A DNA stretch of 8,508 nt, taken from Roseburia sp. (GTDB taxonomy: Bacteria; Bacillota; Clostridia; Lachnospirales; Lachnospiraceae). The translations under genes were made by a program, and so were the position numbers. Shown in pieces: positions 1 to 5,593 of this stretch. The stretch is taken from contig JAGASC010000393.1 in NCBI GenBank assembly GCA_017621905.1, positions 1-8,508 on the forward strand. Direction: 5' to 3'. The first letter of the stretch is position 1. Every line of letters starts with the position of its first letter. Below the pieces are notes generated by a model, which worked only from the letters and a program-made list of their open reading frames with translations, was not told the DNA's origin and did not search any database.

Positions 1-831
1 CTCCTTTCCACCATGATTTCTGGTTTCCACCTTGCGCACCGCCATCATCAAAAGCATCATAATCACTGCCATAATCATGGAGATGGCGCTGCCGAAGTTC
101 CACTCTCCCACGGTAATGAACTGATTCTCAATCATATTTCCGATGAGGAAGTATTGTCCGCCGCCAAGGAGCTTTGGAATAAAAAAGGAACTGACCGCCG
201 GCAAAAATACCAATGTAATTCCATTGATCACGCCCGGCAGGGAAAGCGGTAAAGTAACCCGCATAAAAGTCTGCACCGGAGGAGCTCCCAAGTCCGCCGA
301 TGCTTCTAACAGAGAATGATCCATTTTGCACAGGGAGGTATTAATCTGCAATATCATAAAAGGCAGAAAATTATACACCATTCCCAACAAAACTGCTCCT
401 TCTGTGTACAGAAGCTCCACATCGCCCAGGCCAAAAAAGCTTAAAATCTGATGAATCAGACCGCCTTCGCTTAAAAGTCCGATCCACGCGTAGGTACGTA
501 CCAGCATATTGATCCACATGGGAATCGTAATGCAAAGAACAAGAATATTCTGCACACGCTCCGAGCTGCGGGCGATAAAATATGCCACCGGATAACCCAG
601 CAAAAGACAGATTATCGTTGTCTTTATTGCAATCAGAAGCGAACGCCAAAGTATTAACAAAAAGTCAGGGTCGGTAAAAAACCTGGCGTAATGCTCCAGT
701 GTAACGGAAAACGAAATAATGCTGTTTCCATGCTCTGTAATGGAATACAGTGCGATCAGAGCCATCGGAAGAATCAGCATCAACGCTGCCCATACAATAT
801 AAGGAATTGCTAACTGCGAAAATCGTTTCAT
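1..831 (-). CDS. potB: Spermidine/putrescine ABC transporter permease PotB (3' end cut by window edge)
   Basis: The frame stays open from the ATG at 831-829 to base 1, giving 277 residues without a stop, so only the last few residues are missing (the family usually has about 270-290). It is a membrane permease of a polyamine importer. Hydrophobic segments lie near residues 8-30, 58-86, 95-120, 146-163, 201-219 and 247-265. The cytoplasmic EAA loop that docks on the ATPase is clear at about residues 176-203 (EASADLG, then a conserved LPLSLPG). The start overlaps the potA stop in an ATGA (831-828). No strong Shine-Dalgarno precedes it, so translation is probably coupled to potA. The partner genes potC and potD are expected beyond the left edge but cannot be seen. 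Substrate assignment rests on similarity of PotA/PotB and the XRE-cupin neighbour, so putrescine versus spermidine is open. Confidence 0.92.
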   Translation of the reverse strand, partial: MKRFSQLAIPYIVWAALMLILPMALIALYSITEHGNSIISFSVTLEHYARFFTDPDFLLILWRSLLIAIKTTIICLLLGYPVAYFIARSSERVQNILVLCITIPMWINMLVRTYAWIGLLSEGGLIHQILSFFGLGDVELLYTEGAVLLGMVYNFLPFMILQINTSLCKMDHSLLEASADLGAPPVQTFMRVTLPLSLPGVINGITLVFLPAVSSFFIPKLLGGGQYFLIGNMIENQFITVGEWNFGSAISMIMAVIMMLLMMAVRKVETRNHGGKE

Positions 832-2408
832 TCAAATACCATCCGTGACATTACATGAATATCTTCCGGGAAGAATGTCAGTCCGACCTCCTGACCTACC
901 TCCGTATAATCTGTGGTATGTATCTTGAATTCCCGGCCCAGTGTGGAGAAGGTAACCTGATATACACCTTCTTTTACATTTTCCGGTTCAAAATCATAAT
1001 CCACAAAAATGTCAATACTTTCGTCTTCATTGCTTAACTTCCAGCCCTGCGCATTGGCCCAGGTCTTGATATCCGTATCCAGTGCCTGTGACTCTAAAAT
1101 TTCGTCTACCGTCTTAATAAAATTAAAAGCCATAATTGCCTCGTTTGCCTTTTCGTTTTTCACGAAGGGCTGGTTTACCACAAAAATGGTGCGCTCAATG
1201 CTGGTTCCGTTTGCCGTAGAAAAGGTAACCGGATACTGGCCAAGCTCTTCTCTCAGTTCATATTCGATTCTTGCAATGGAAATGTAGTCATCGCTTTCCG
1301 GATCCCATGCCTGGGCATTGGCCAGAGCGATTATTTCCTTATCATCTAAGTTCTTCACATCCTCTAAGTCCACATAGAAGTTATTGGCACTGATCTTTTC
1401 CTTGCCGTCTTCACTGGTCACATCGTGGTTGCGAATAATGCTCATGTTGACCGTCACGCTGGTACCGGGAACGGTCTCCACCATGATTTCATAATGCACG
1501 CCTTTGAACAGAACACTCAATACCTCGCCGGTCATTTTTCCTTTTTCCACAGGAACAATATCAATATCCTCCGGACGGATAACAACATCTACCGACTCGT
1601 TTGGCTTAAATCCGAAATCTACACAGTCGAAGGTAATATCGTCGAAACGAACCTTACAGTCTTCTACCATGATTCCGGGCAAAATGTTGCTCTCGCCGAT
1701 AAAATTGGCAACATAGCGGTTAGCCGGCTCATTGTAGATTTCCTCCGGTGTACCAACCTGCTGGATCTCACCGTTTTTCATGACCACGATTTTATCGGAC
1801 ATGGTCAGCGCTTCTTCCTGGTCGTGGGTGACAAAAATAAAGGTAATTCCTACCTCCTGCTGGATGCGCTTTAATTCGTACTGCATCTCTTTTCTAAGTT
1901 TTAAATCCAATGCAGCCAGTGGCTCGTCCAAAAGTAAAACCTTTGGTTCATTGACAAGAGCTCTCGCAATGGCCACACGCTGCTGCTGTCCGCCGGACAA
2001 CAGGGTAGTATTTTTATTTTCATAGCCTTCGAGGCCGATGAGCTTTAACATCTTCATGACCTTCTGGTCGATGACGTCCTTACTCATTTTTTTAATTTTC
2101 AGACCAAATGCAATATTTTCGTATACACTCAAATGGGGAAACAGGGCGTACTTCTGGAATACAGTGTTCAGTTCCCGCTCATAAGGCGGTTTCTTGCTGA
2201 TTTCTTCCCCGTCAAAAATAACGCTTCCCTCATCCGCCTCCAAAAATCCTCCCAGGATTCGCAGCAATGTGGTCTTTCCGCAGCCACTGGGACCAAGTAA
2301 GGTCACAAATTCGTTTTCATAAATATCAAGATTTACACCTTTTAAGACAATTTGTCCGTCAAAGTTCTTCACAATATTTCGAAACTCGATCAGTTTCTTC
2401 TTCTCCAA
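828..2408 (-). CDS. potA: Polyamine ABC transporter ATP-binding protein PotA with an inserted repeat region in the TOBE domain
   Basis: This is the ATPase that drives polyamine import with PotB/PotC. The chosen start is TTG at 2408-2406, seven bases after an AAGGAGGA, giving 526 residues. Seen motifs are Walker A GPSGCGKT (39-46), Q-loop Q85, signature LSGGQQQR (137-144), Walker B VLLLDEP (157-163) and switch His195. The nucleotide-binding domain ends near residue 235. The C-terminal regulatory TOBE domain begins normally (VIRPEDIDIVP, then GEVLSVLFKGVHYEIMVET) but is interrupted after about residue 323. Its closing strand (GQEVGLTFFPEDIHVM) returns only near residue 505. The inserted ~170 residues hold two related units, each with ANAQxW and a later VTFST. 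Typical PotA proteins have about 350-370 residues, so this one is about 160 longer. It lies second in the operon, 117 bp after the XRE-cupin gene, and overlaps potB by four bases. Confidence 0.95.
   Translation of the reverse strand: MEKKKLIEFRNIVKNFDGQIVLKGVNLDIYENEFVTLLGPSGCGKTTLLRILGGFLEADEGSVIFDGEEISKKPPYERELNTVFQKYALFPHLSVYENIAFGLKIKKMSKDVIDQKVMKMLKLIGLEGYENKNTTLLSGGQQQRVAIARALVNEPKVLLLDEPLAALDLKLRKEMQYELKRIQQEVGITFIFVTHDQEEALTMSDKIVVMKNGEIQQVGTPEEIYNEPANRYVANFIGESNILPGIMVEDCKVRFDDITFDCVDFGFKPNESVDVVIRPEDIDIVPVEKGKMTGEVLSVLFKGVHYEIMVETVPGTSVTVNMSIIRNHDVTSEDGKEKISANNFYVDLEDVKNLDDKEIIALANAQAWDPESDDYISIARIEYELREELGQYPVTFSTANGTSIERTIFVVNQPFVKNEKANEAIMAFNFIKTVDEILESQALDTDIKTWANAQGWKLSNEDESIDIFVDYDFEPENVKEGVYQVTFSTLGREFKIHTTDYTEVGQEVGLTFFPEDIHVMSRMVFE
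909..1349 (-). repeat. Two protein-level repeat units inserted in PotA
   Basis: Unit 1 is encoded at about 1349-1176 and unit 2 at about 1082-909. Both follow the order LD..I, ANAQ.W, an acidic stretch, alternating hydrophobic residues of a strand, G.Y.VTFST, G. A linker of about 31 residues rich in Ala, Asn and Lys joins them. The pattern resembles small beta-sandwich repeats seen in secreted or surface proteins of Firmicutes, but I cannot name the family. There is no signal peptide, so here it should be cytosolic. DNA identity between the units is not obvious, so the duplication is old or under protein-level selection. Confidence 0.7.
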
Positions 2409-2415
2409 CTTAAAA

Positions 2416-2423
2416 TCCTCCTT
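2416..2423 (-). promoter_or_regulatory. Ribosome-binding site that sets the potA TTG start
   Basis: On the minus strand AAGGAGGA is followed by seven bases and then TTG (2408-2406). The alternative in-frame ATG at 2444-2442 lies upstream of this site, has no Shine-Dalgarno at a proper distance, and would place the site inside the coding region. The TTG start also gives the usual short PotA N-terminus before the first beta strand. Confidence 0.85.
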
Positions 2424-2513
2424 GTTTTCCGAAGGAAAATGCAACTCTGCTTGCAGAGTTTTGCCTCTTGCACGAACAGAGGATTTTCCTCCTTGTTTTC
2501 CGAAGGAAAATGC
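2416..2513 (-). repeat. Duplicated Shine-Dalgarno/hairpin unit in the potA leader
   Basis: A 27-bp sequence occurs twice as a perfect direct repeat, at 2416-2442 and 2487-2513, 71 bp apart. Each copy contains the inverted repeat TTTTCC-TTC-GGAAAA and ends, in the sense of the operon, in AAGGAGGA. Between the copies lie two more inverted repeats: AACTCTGC-TT-GCAGAGTT (2443-2460, perfect 8-bp arms) and CCTCT/AGAGG (2464-2468 with 2478-2482). The upstream Shine-Dalgarno copy can also pair locally with its own downstream bases (GAGGA-AAA-TCCTC). The whole spacer between the regulator gene and potA is therefore a chain of small hairpins. It could set the potA:regulator ratio by mRNA processing, pausing or ribosome access. 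Function is inference. Confidence 0.75.
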
Positions 2514-2525
2514 GAGTGCCTTTCT

Positions 2526-3059
2526 TTAAAATGATGGCGGTGTCGTAATCCACAACACTTTTGCATCGCTTTTTCCCTGATTATATAAATAATGACTCTT
2601 TGTTCCGTCTAAGTAGAATGTTTCCTGTTCCTTCAGCTTATATTTTTTATTTCCACAGACCAGAGTCACTCTGCCTTTTAAGACATATCCGAATTCTTCC
2701 CCCTGATGGGCATGCAATTCCATGCTTTTCTGCTGTGGATGAAGGGTCAGCAAAATCGGTTCCATCTCATTTTTCTGGGCATTTGGAATGACCCATTCAA
2801 TCTTATATTCCTCCTGCTCGTCCACAAAAAAATCCTGGGCTGCAAATACAATCTGCTTCTCCGGTTCCTCATGAAAAAACTCGGACAGATTGGTTCCCAA
2901 GGCCTCTAAGATATCCTCTAATGTGGCGATGCTGGGTGTGGTCAGGTTACGTTCTACCTGTGACAAAAATCCCTTTGTCAATTCGCTTCGGGAGGCTAAA
3001 TCTCCCAGGGTTAAATCGTTTTTTTGTCGAAGCTCTTTCAGCTTCTTTCCAATATCCAA
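2526..3059 (-). CDS. XRE-family regulator with C-terminal cupin domain, probable polyamine-operon regulator
   Basis: The protein has 177 residues from the TTG at 3059-3057, which sits six bases after AGGAGGT. This is an SutR/PuuR-type architecture. An XRE helix-turn-helix covers about residues 3-62 (IGKKLKELR, LTLGDLAS, LTKGFLSQVERN, PSIATLEDILEALG). A cupin barrel covers about 100-173 with intact likely metal ligands H116, H118, E122 and H156. Such proteins are one-domain DNA binders whose cupin senses a small ligand. Being the first gene before potA-potB, it most likely responds to polyamines and controls its own operon; this is inference from position and family. A 15-bp palindrome over its promoter is a candidate operator. 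I do not give a symbol because several paralogues share this architecture. Confidence 0.9.
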   Translation of the reverse strand: MDIGKKLKELRQKNDLTLGDLASRSELTKGFLSQVERNLTTPSIATLEDILEALGTNLSEFFHEEPEKQIVFAAQDFFVDEQEEYKIEWVIPNAQKNEMEPILLTLHPQQKSMELHAHQGEEFGYVLKGRVTLVCGNKKYKLKEQETFYLDGTKSHYLYNQGKSDAKVLWITTPPSF

Positions 3060-3065
3060 AATCAC

Positions 3066-3072
3066 ACCTCCT
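3066..3072 (-). promoter_or_regulatory. Ribosome-binding site that sets the TTG start of the XRE-cupin gene
   Basis: AGGAGGT on the minus strand stands six bases before TTG (3059-3057). An in-frame GTG directly abuts the site with no spacing, and an in-frame ATG at 3137-3135 lies inside the promoter palindrome. The TTG start gives the N-terminus MDIGKKLKELR expected for this family. Confidence 0.85.
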
Positions 3073-3122
3073 GCCTTCTTTTGTTTTCTAATACTATACT
3101 TTTTTTTAAAAATTAGCGAACA

Positions 3123-3137
3123 ATGTATATTATACAT
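3123..3137. promoter_or_regulatory. Palindromic operator candidate over the -10 of the pot operon
   Basis: ATGTATA-T-TATACAT is a perfect inverted repeat with 7-bp arms around one central base. It covers the whole -10 hexamer, so a protein bound here would block RNA polymerase. The operon's own XRE-cupin product is the natural candidate for autoregulation. Some symmetry is expected by chance in such AT-rich DNA, which limits confidence. Confidence 0.5.
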
Positions 3138-3156
3138 ATATTATGTCATATTGCAA
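3129..3156 (-). promoter_or_regulatory. Sigma-A-type promoter of the XRE-cupin/pot operon
   Basis: On the minus strand the -35 is TTGCAA (3156-3151), followed by a 16-bp spacer and a perfect -10 TATAAT (3134-3129). The transcript would start near 3122, leaving a leader of about 60 bases before the TTG start. The flanks are strongly AT-rich. Confidence 0.7.
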
Positions 3157-3233
3157 TAGGTTTATGGGAAAATTCAGCATTGATCGCAAAAAATGTTTTA
3201 TTATTCATTTCTACAATTTTAATAAAATAATAC

Positions 3234-3262
3234 TTGCATTTTTTTCCGTTCTGTGGCACAAT
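3234..3262 (+). promoter_or_regulatory. Weak promoter candidate for the DUF5688 gene
   Basis: TTGCAT (3234-3239), a 17-bp spacer, then CACAAT (3257-3262). The match is only moderate, and a start near 3269 would fall inside the left arm of the first leader hairpin. A TAAAAT at 3223-3228, without a clear -35, is a possible upstream alternative. If that is used, the full hairpin would be transcribed. Confidence 0.3.
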
Positions 3263-3440
3263 AAATCCACGCGATAAAAAATGTCAATTCATGACACTTT
3301 TCTACTGCGTGGATTTTTGGGTCGAATTCGCACGAATCGTGCTCTTTTCATTTTCGACCTGTCAAATATCCTTCCCCGTTTGCATTAGATATAGAGAAAC
3401 CTCCCCTGCTATTTTGCGGTTTTGCCGCAGTTACAGGAGG
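3263..3440 (+). promoter_or_regulatory. Highly structured leader upstream of the DUF5688 gene (candidate cis-regulatory RNA)
   Basis: The divergent intergenic stretch 3138-3445 holds three consecutive nested inverted repeats. P1: AAATCCACGC (3263-3272) with GCGTGGATTT (3307-3316), enclosing TGTCA/TGACA (3282-3286, 3292-3296). P2: GGTCGAA (3320-3326) with TTCGACC (3353-3359), enclosing GCAC/GTGC (3330-3333, 3339-3342). P3: CCTCC (3400-3404) with GGAGG (3436-3440), enclosing TGCGG/CCGCA (3415-3419, 3425-3429). P3 pairs the Shine-Dalgarno itself. Right after the P1 right arm comes a short T run, as in an attenuator. I recognise no known riboswitch class in it. The pairings are seen in the sequence; a regulatory role is inference. 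Confidence 0.5.
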
Positions 3441-3445
3441 TAACC

Positions 3446-4342
3446 ATGAATTATCAGGAATTTAAAAACTACATATGCGATGCCATGACGGCACGACTTG
3501 GCTCCGACTTAAAAATTGTACTTCAGGATGTCACCAAAAATAATGATATCCATCTGGATGGGCTTACAATATTAACACCGAAATGCAATATTGCTCCCAC
3601 GATTTATCTGAATTACTATTTTAACCAGTACCAAAAGGGAAAATCTTTAGATGAGATATGCCAGAGTATTCAAAACATCTACGAGAAGAACCGTCCTAGC
3701 CAGAATATTGACAGCTCGTTTTTTACAGATTACGATAAGGTCAAATCCCGAATCGTATATAAACTGGTCAATTTTAACCAAAATCAAAAACTTTTGGAGC
3801 GAATTCCACACTACCGTTTTCTGGATCTGGCCATTATTTTTTGCTGCCTATTGGAAACCTCTCCTGCCGGCAGCGCTACGATTCTGATTCACAATCATCA
3901 TTTGCAGTTCTGGAATGTTACAAAGGACGATCTTTATGCCCTCGCCCAGACAAACACCCCACACCTGCTAAAATATGACTTCCGCAACATGTCGGAAATC
4001 TTAAATGAATTTATATCCCCTGCCGATGAATCTATAATTCTGGGGGAGGAATGCTGCCCGCTCACACTGTATGTGCTTACCAACCAATACAAATTAAACG
4101 GCTCTGCCTGCATCCTCTATCCGGAACTTTTAAAAAGCATCGCAGAACGGTTGAAGTGCGATTTGTTTATACTGCCCAGCAGTATTCACGAAGTACTCAT
4201 TGTACCCGCCCCGGGCCAGTCTACCCATGAGGAACTGACCCGAATGGTCCGCGAAGTAAATGCAACACAGCTGGCACCGGAAGAAATTCTCTCCGACCAC
4301 GTGTATTGCTTTTCCAGAGAGACGGGAAGGCTTTCGATGTGA
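3446..4342 (+). CDS. DUF5688-type protein of unknown function
   Basis: It is a 298-residue soluble protein with no signal peptide or membrane segment. The ATG lies five bases after AGGAGG; a TTG at 3422 is too far upstream of this site to be favoured. The order of conserved-looking segments fits my memory of DUF5688 proteins. These are an N-terminal helix MNYQEFKNYI, a HLDGLTI strand, NIAPTIYLNYYF (48-59), a helix to about 80, RIPHYRFLDLAIIFCCLLE (119-137), IHNHHLQFW (148-156), NTPHLL (170-175), LYVLTNQYKLNGSACILYP (208-226), DLFILPSSIHEVLIVP (239-254) and QLAPEEILSDHVYCF (275-289). The biochemical role is unknown. In my recollection such proteins are often multi-copy in Lachnospiraceae. It is the only plus-strand gene here, divergent from the pot operon and convergent with spo0A. 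Confidence 0.85.
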   Translation: MNYQEFKNYICDAMTARLGSDLKIVLQDVTKNNDIHLDGLTILTPKCNIAPTIYLNYYFNQYQKGKSLDEICQSIQNIYEKNRPSQNIDSSFFTDYDKVKSRIVYKLVNFNQNQKLLERIPHYRFLDLAIIFCCLLETSPAGSATILIHNHHLQFWNVTKDDLYALAQTNTPHLLKYDFRNMSEILNEFISPADESIILGEECCPLTLYVLTNQYKLNGSACILYPELLKSIAERLKCDLFILPSSIHEVLIVPAPGQSTHEELTRMVREVNATQLAPEEILSDHVYCFSRETGRLSM

Positions 4343-4398
4343 TTCTTTCCGCAGACACGGGCCTGCATGTCCCGGCTCCGTTATGCTTTAAAAAGACC

Positions 4399-5196
4399 TC
4401 AATACATCTTGTACTCCAACCGGATACGATCTGTAATTAACGCTATAAACTCAGAATTTGTAGGCTTTCCCTTTCCATTGTGTATGGTGTAACCGAACAT
4501 CTCATCAATCGTGTCCATTTTCCCCCGACTCCAGGCCACTTCAATCGCATGGCGAATAGCCCGCTCCACGCGGCTTGAGGTGGTCTGGTATTTTTTGGCA
4601 ATCGTGGGATATAAGACTTTTGTGATGGAATTGAGCATATCCATATCACCTACGGACATCACAATGGCATCTCTTAGGTACTGGTACCCCTTAATGTGGG
4701 CCGGCACTCCGATTTCATGGATAATTTCTGTCACATCAGCTTCCAGATTCCGCTCACTGAAATCCTCCGCTTTCTCGTAGGCATTTACTTTGCGGAATTC
4801 CTGGGTATGATTGTTGGCGCTGGCCTTCACATGTTTGATGCGGTTGATGACCATGTCGTTGTCAAAAGGTTTCATGATATAATAATCTGCTCCCAGCGAA
4901 AAGGCATCCTCCGTGATTTTTTCCTGTCCGATCGCGCTGATCATAATAAAAGTAGGATGCTTTTTGATGCTCTTATCCCGGTTCACACGGTCTAACACTC
5001 CCAGCCCGTCCAGTTTTGGCATAACGATATCCAGCAGTACCACGTCCGGCTCCTTTGTTTTTATCACATTGTATGCTTCTTCCCCATCTTTTGCCGTTCC
5101 TATCACATTAAGCTCATCATCGCTTCCGATGATATCCCCTAATAATCGCAGCATTCTCTCATTATCATCTGCAATCGCTACATTCAGTTTATCCAT
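4399..5196 (-). CDS. spo0A: Sporulation master response regulator Spo0A
   Basis: The protein has 265 residues, the normal family length. It is the DNA-binding response regulator that commits the cell to sporulation once phosphorylated. The receiver domain (1-125) has the acidic pair D10 D11, the phospho-acceptor D56 in VLLDIVMPKLDG, S87 as the Ser/Thr switch and K109. The C-terminal effector domain (about 150-265) carries the characteristic helix-turn-helix YPTIAKKYQTTSSRVERAIRHAIEVAWSRG and the ending that leads into EYKMY. A GAGGAGG stands eight bases before the ATG. The gene appears monocistronic: an encapsulin terminator lies upstream and a convergent gene downstream. In most Clostridia and Bacilli spoIVB sits directly upstream; here it does not. 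An exact 0A box 79 bp upstream suggests autoregulation. Confidence 0.98.
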   Translation of the reverse strand: MDKLNVAIADDNERMLRLLGDIIGSDDELNVIGTAKDGEEAYNVIKTKEPDVVLLDIVMPKLDGLGVLDRVNRDKSIKKHPTFIMISAIGQEKITEDAFSLGADYYIMKPFDNDMVINRIKHVKASANNHTQEFRKVNAYEKAEDFSERNLEADVTEIIHEIGVPAHIKGYQYLRDAIVMSVGDMDMLNSITKVLYPTIAKKYQTTSSRVERAIRHAIEVAWSRGKMDTIDEMFGYTIHNGKGKPTNSEFIALITDRIRLEYKMY

Positions 5197-5246
5197 TTAA
5201 ATCCTCCTCGTTATGCGCTCCTATCACAAAAAATATTTGCTACTTG

Positions 5247-5281
5247 ATAATACCGATTTTGGTACAGGGCATTTTGTCGAA
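5247..5281 (-). promoter_or_regulatory. 0A box and associated promoter candidate upstream of spo0A
   Basis: On the plus strand TGTCGAA (5275-5281) in the context TTTTGTCGAA matches the Spo0A binding consensus exactly. On the minus strand a -10-like TATTAT (5252-5247) follows the box by 22 bp, with no good -35 at the normal distance. A 0A box in place of a -35 with long spacing is the known layout of Spo0A~P-activated sigma-A promoters such as spoIIG, so positive autoregulation is plausible. The box is seen; its use is inference. Confidence 0.55.
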
Positions 5282-5383
5282 CACCGTCGCCAAACGGGAA
5301 ATATGGATTTTTACGGCAGATGTGCCATTTATCTACGGCGGCTTCTTCCAAAAATATTCCCTCTGCACCTGATTCAGACAAAA

Positions 5384-5389
5384 ACTATA
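5384..5389 (-). promoter_or_regulatory. Distal -10 candidate for spo0A
   Basis: TATAGT on the minus strand (5 of 6 matches to TATAAT) lies in AT-rich DNA 188 bp before the spo0A ATG, but no clear -35 is found 16-18 bp upstream. If used, the 0A box would fall inside the transcribed leader. Apart from this, the box near 5275 and the terminator at 5464-5526, I see nothing gene-like in the 397-bp stretch 5197-5593. Confidence 0.25.
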
Positions 5390-5463
5390 TCATATTTTTC
5401 TTCTTTTTTTCGCTTTCTATCCAAACTTGAACAGCCATCAAACATTTCCGCAATACTTTACGT

Positions 5464-5526
5464 AAAAAAAGAGCCGGATCCCATTGTACTTTTTCACTCC
5501 ATAGTACAATCTTACTCCAGCTCTTT
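5464..5526 (-). terminator. Two-tier rho-independent terminator of the encapsulin operon
   Basis: The outer stem AAAGAGCTGG/CCGGCTCTTT (5526-5517 with 5477-5468, one G-U pair) encloses a perfect inner stem ATTGTACT/AGTACAAT (5510-5503 with 5490-5483). The outer stem ends in a run of seven T on the minus strand (5470-5464). It lies about 70 bases after the encapsulin stop codon and insulates spo0A from encapsulin transcription. The two stacked stems separated by an asymmetric internal loop are more elaborate than a plain terminator. Confidence 0.85.
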
Positions 5527-5593
5527 CTATTGCTTTTATATTACTTTACAGTCCCAGCCCCATCCGGAACCTGGCACAGACCTATTGGAACAG

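Noticed and set aside
2409..2444. Upstream ATG (2444) as the potA start
   Set aside because: The strong AAGGAGGA lies after it and at correct distance from the TTG at 2408. The extra 12 residues translate the leader hairpin.
2390..2473. A 27-codon GTG-initiated leader peptide overlapping the potA start in another frame
   Set aside because: Spacing to the upstream Shine-Dalgarno copy is too long (13 bases), the composition is unremarkable and no regulatory codon run is present.
3025..3031. Exact TGTCGAA (0A box) inside the XRE-cupin coding region
   Set aside because: A 7-base match is expected about once by chance in a window of this size on two strands, and it sits about 100 bp inside the transcribed region without a promoter.
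3060..3137. Upstream ATG (3137) as the start of the XRE-cupin gene
   Set aside because: It falls inside the -10 palindrome, so it would lie upstream of the likely transcript start. AGGAGGT points to the TTG at 3059.
3254..3275. Sigma-54 promoter suggested by TGGCAC
   Set aside because: The -12 TTGC is not found at the required distance.
3320..3359. Two inverted GGTCGAA sequences as Spo0A sites before the DUF5688 gene
   Set aside because: Both miss the first base of the 0A consensus, and they pair with each other as a hairpin stem, which explains them equally well.
4358..4374. CGGG/CCCG hairpin between the convergent DUF5688 and spo0A genes as terminator
   Set aside because: It has only four pairs and no T run on either strand. 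No convincing terminator is visible in 4343-4398.
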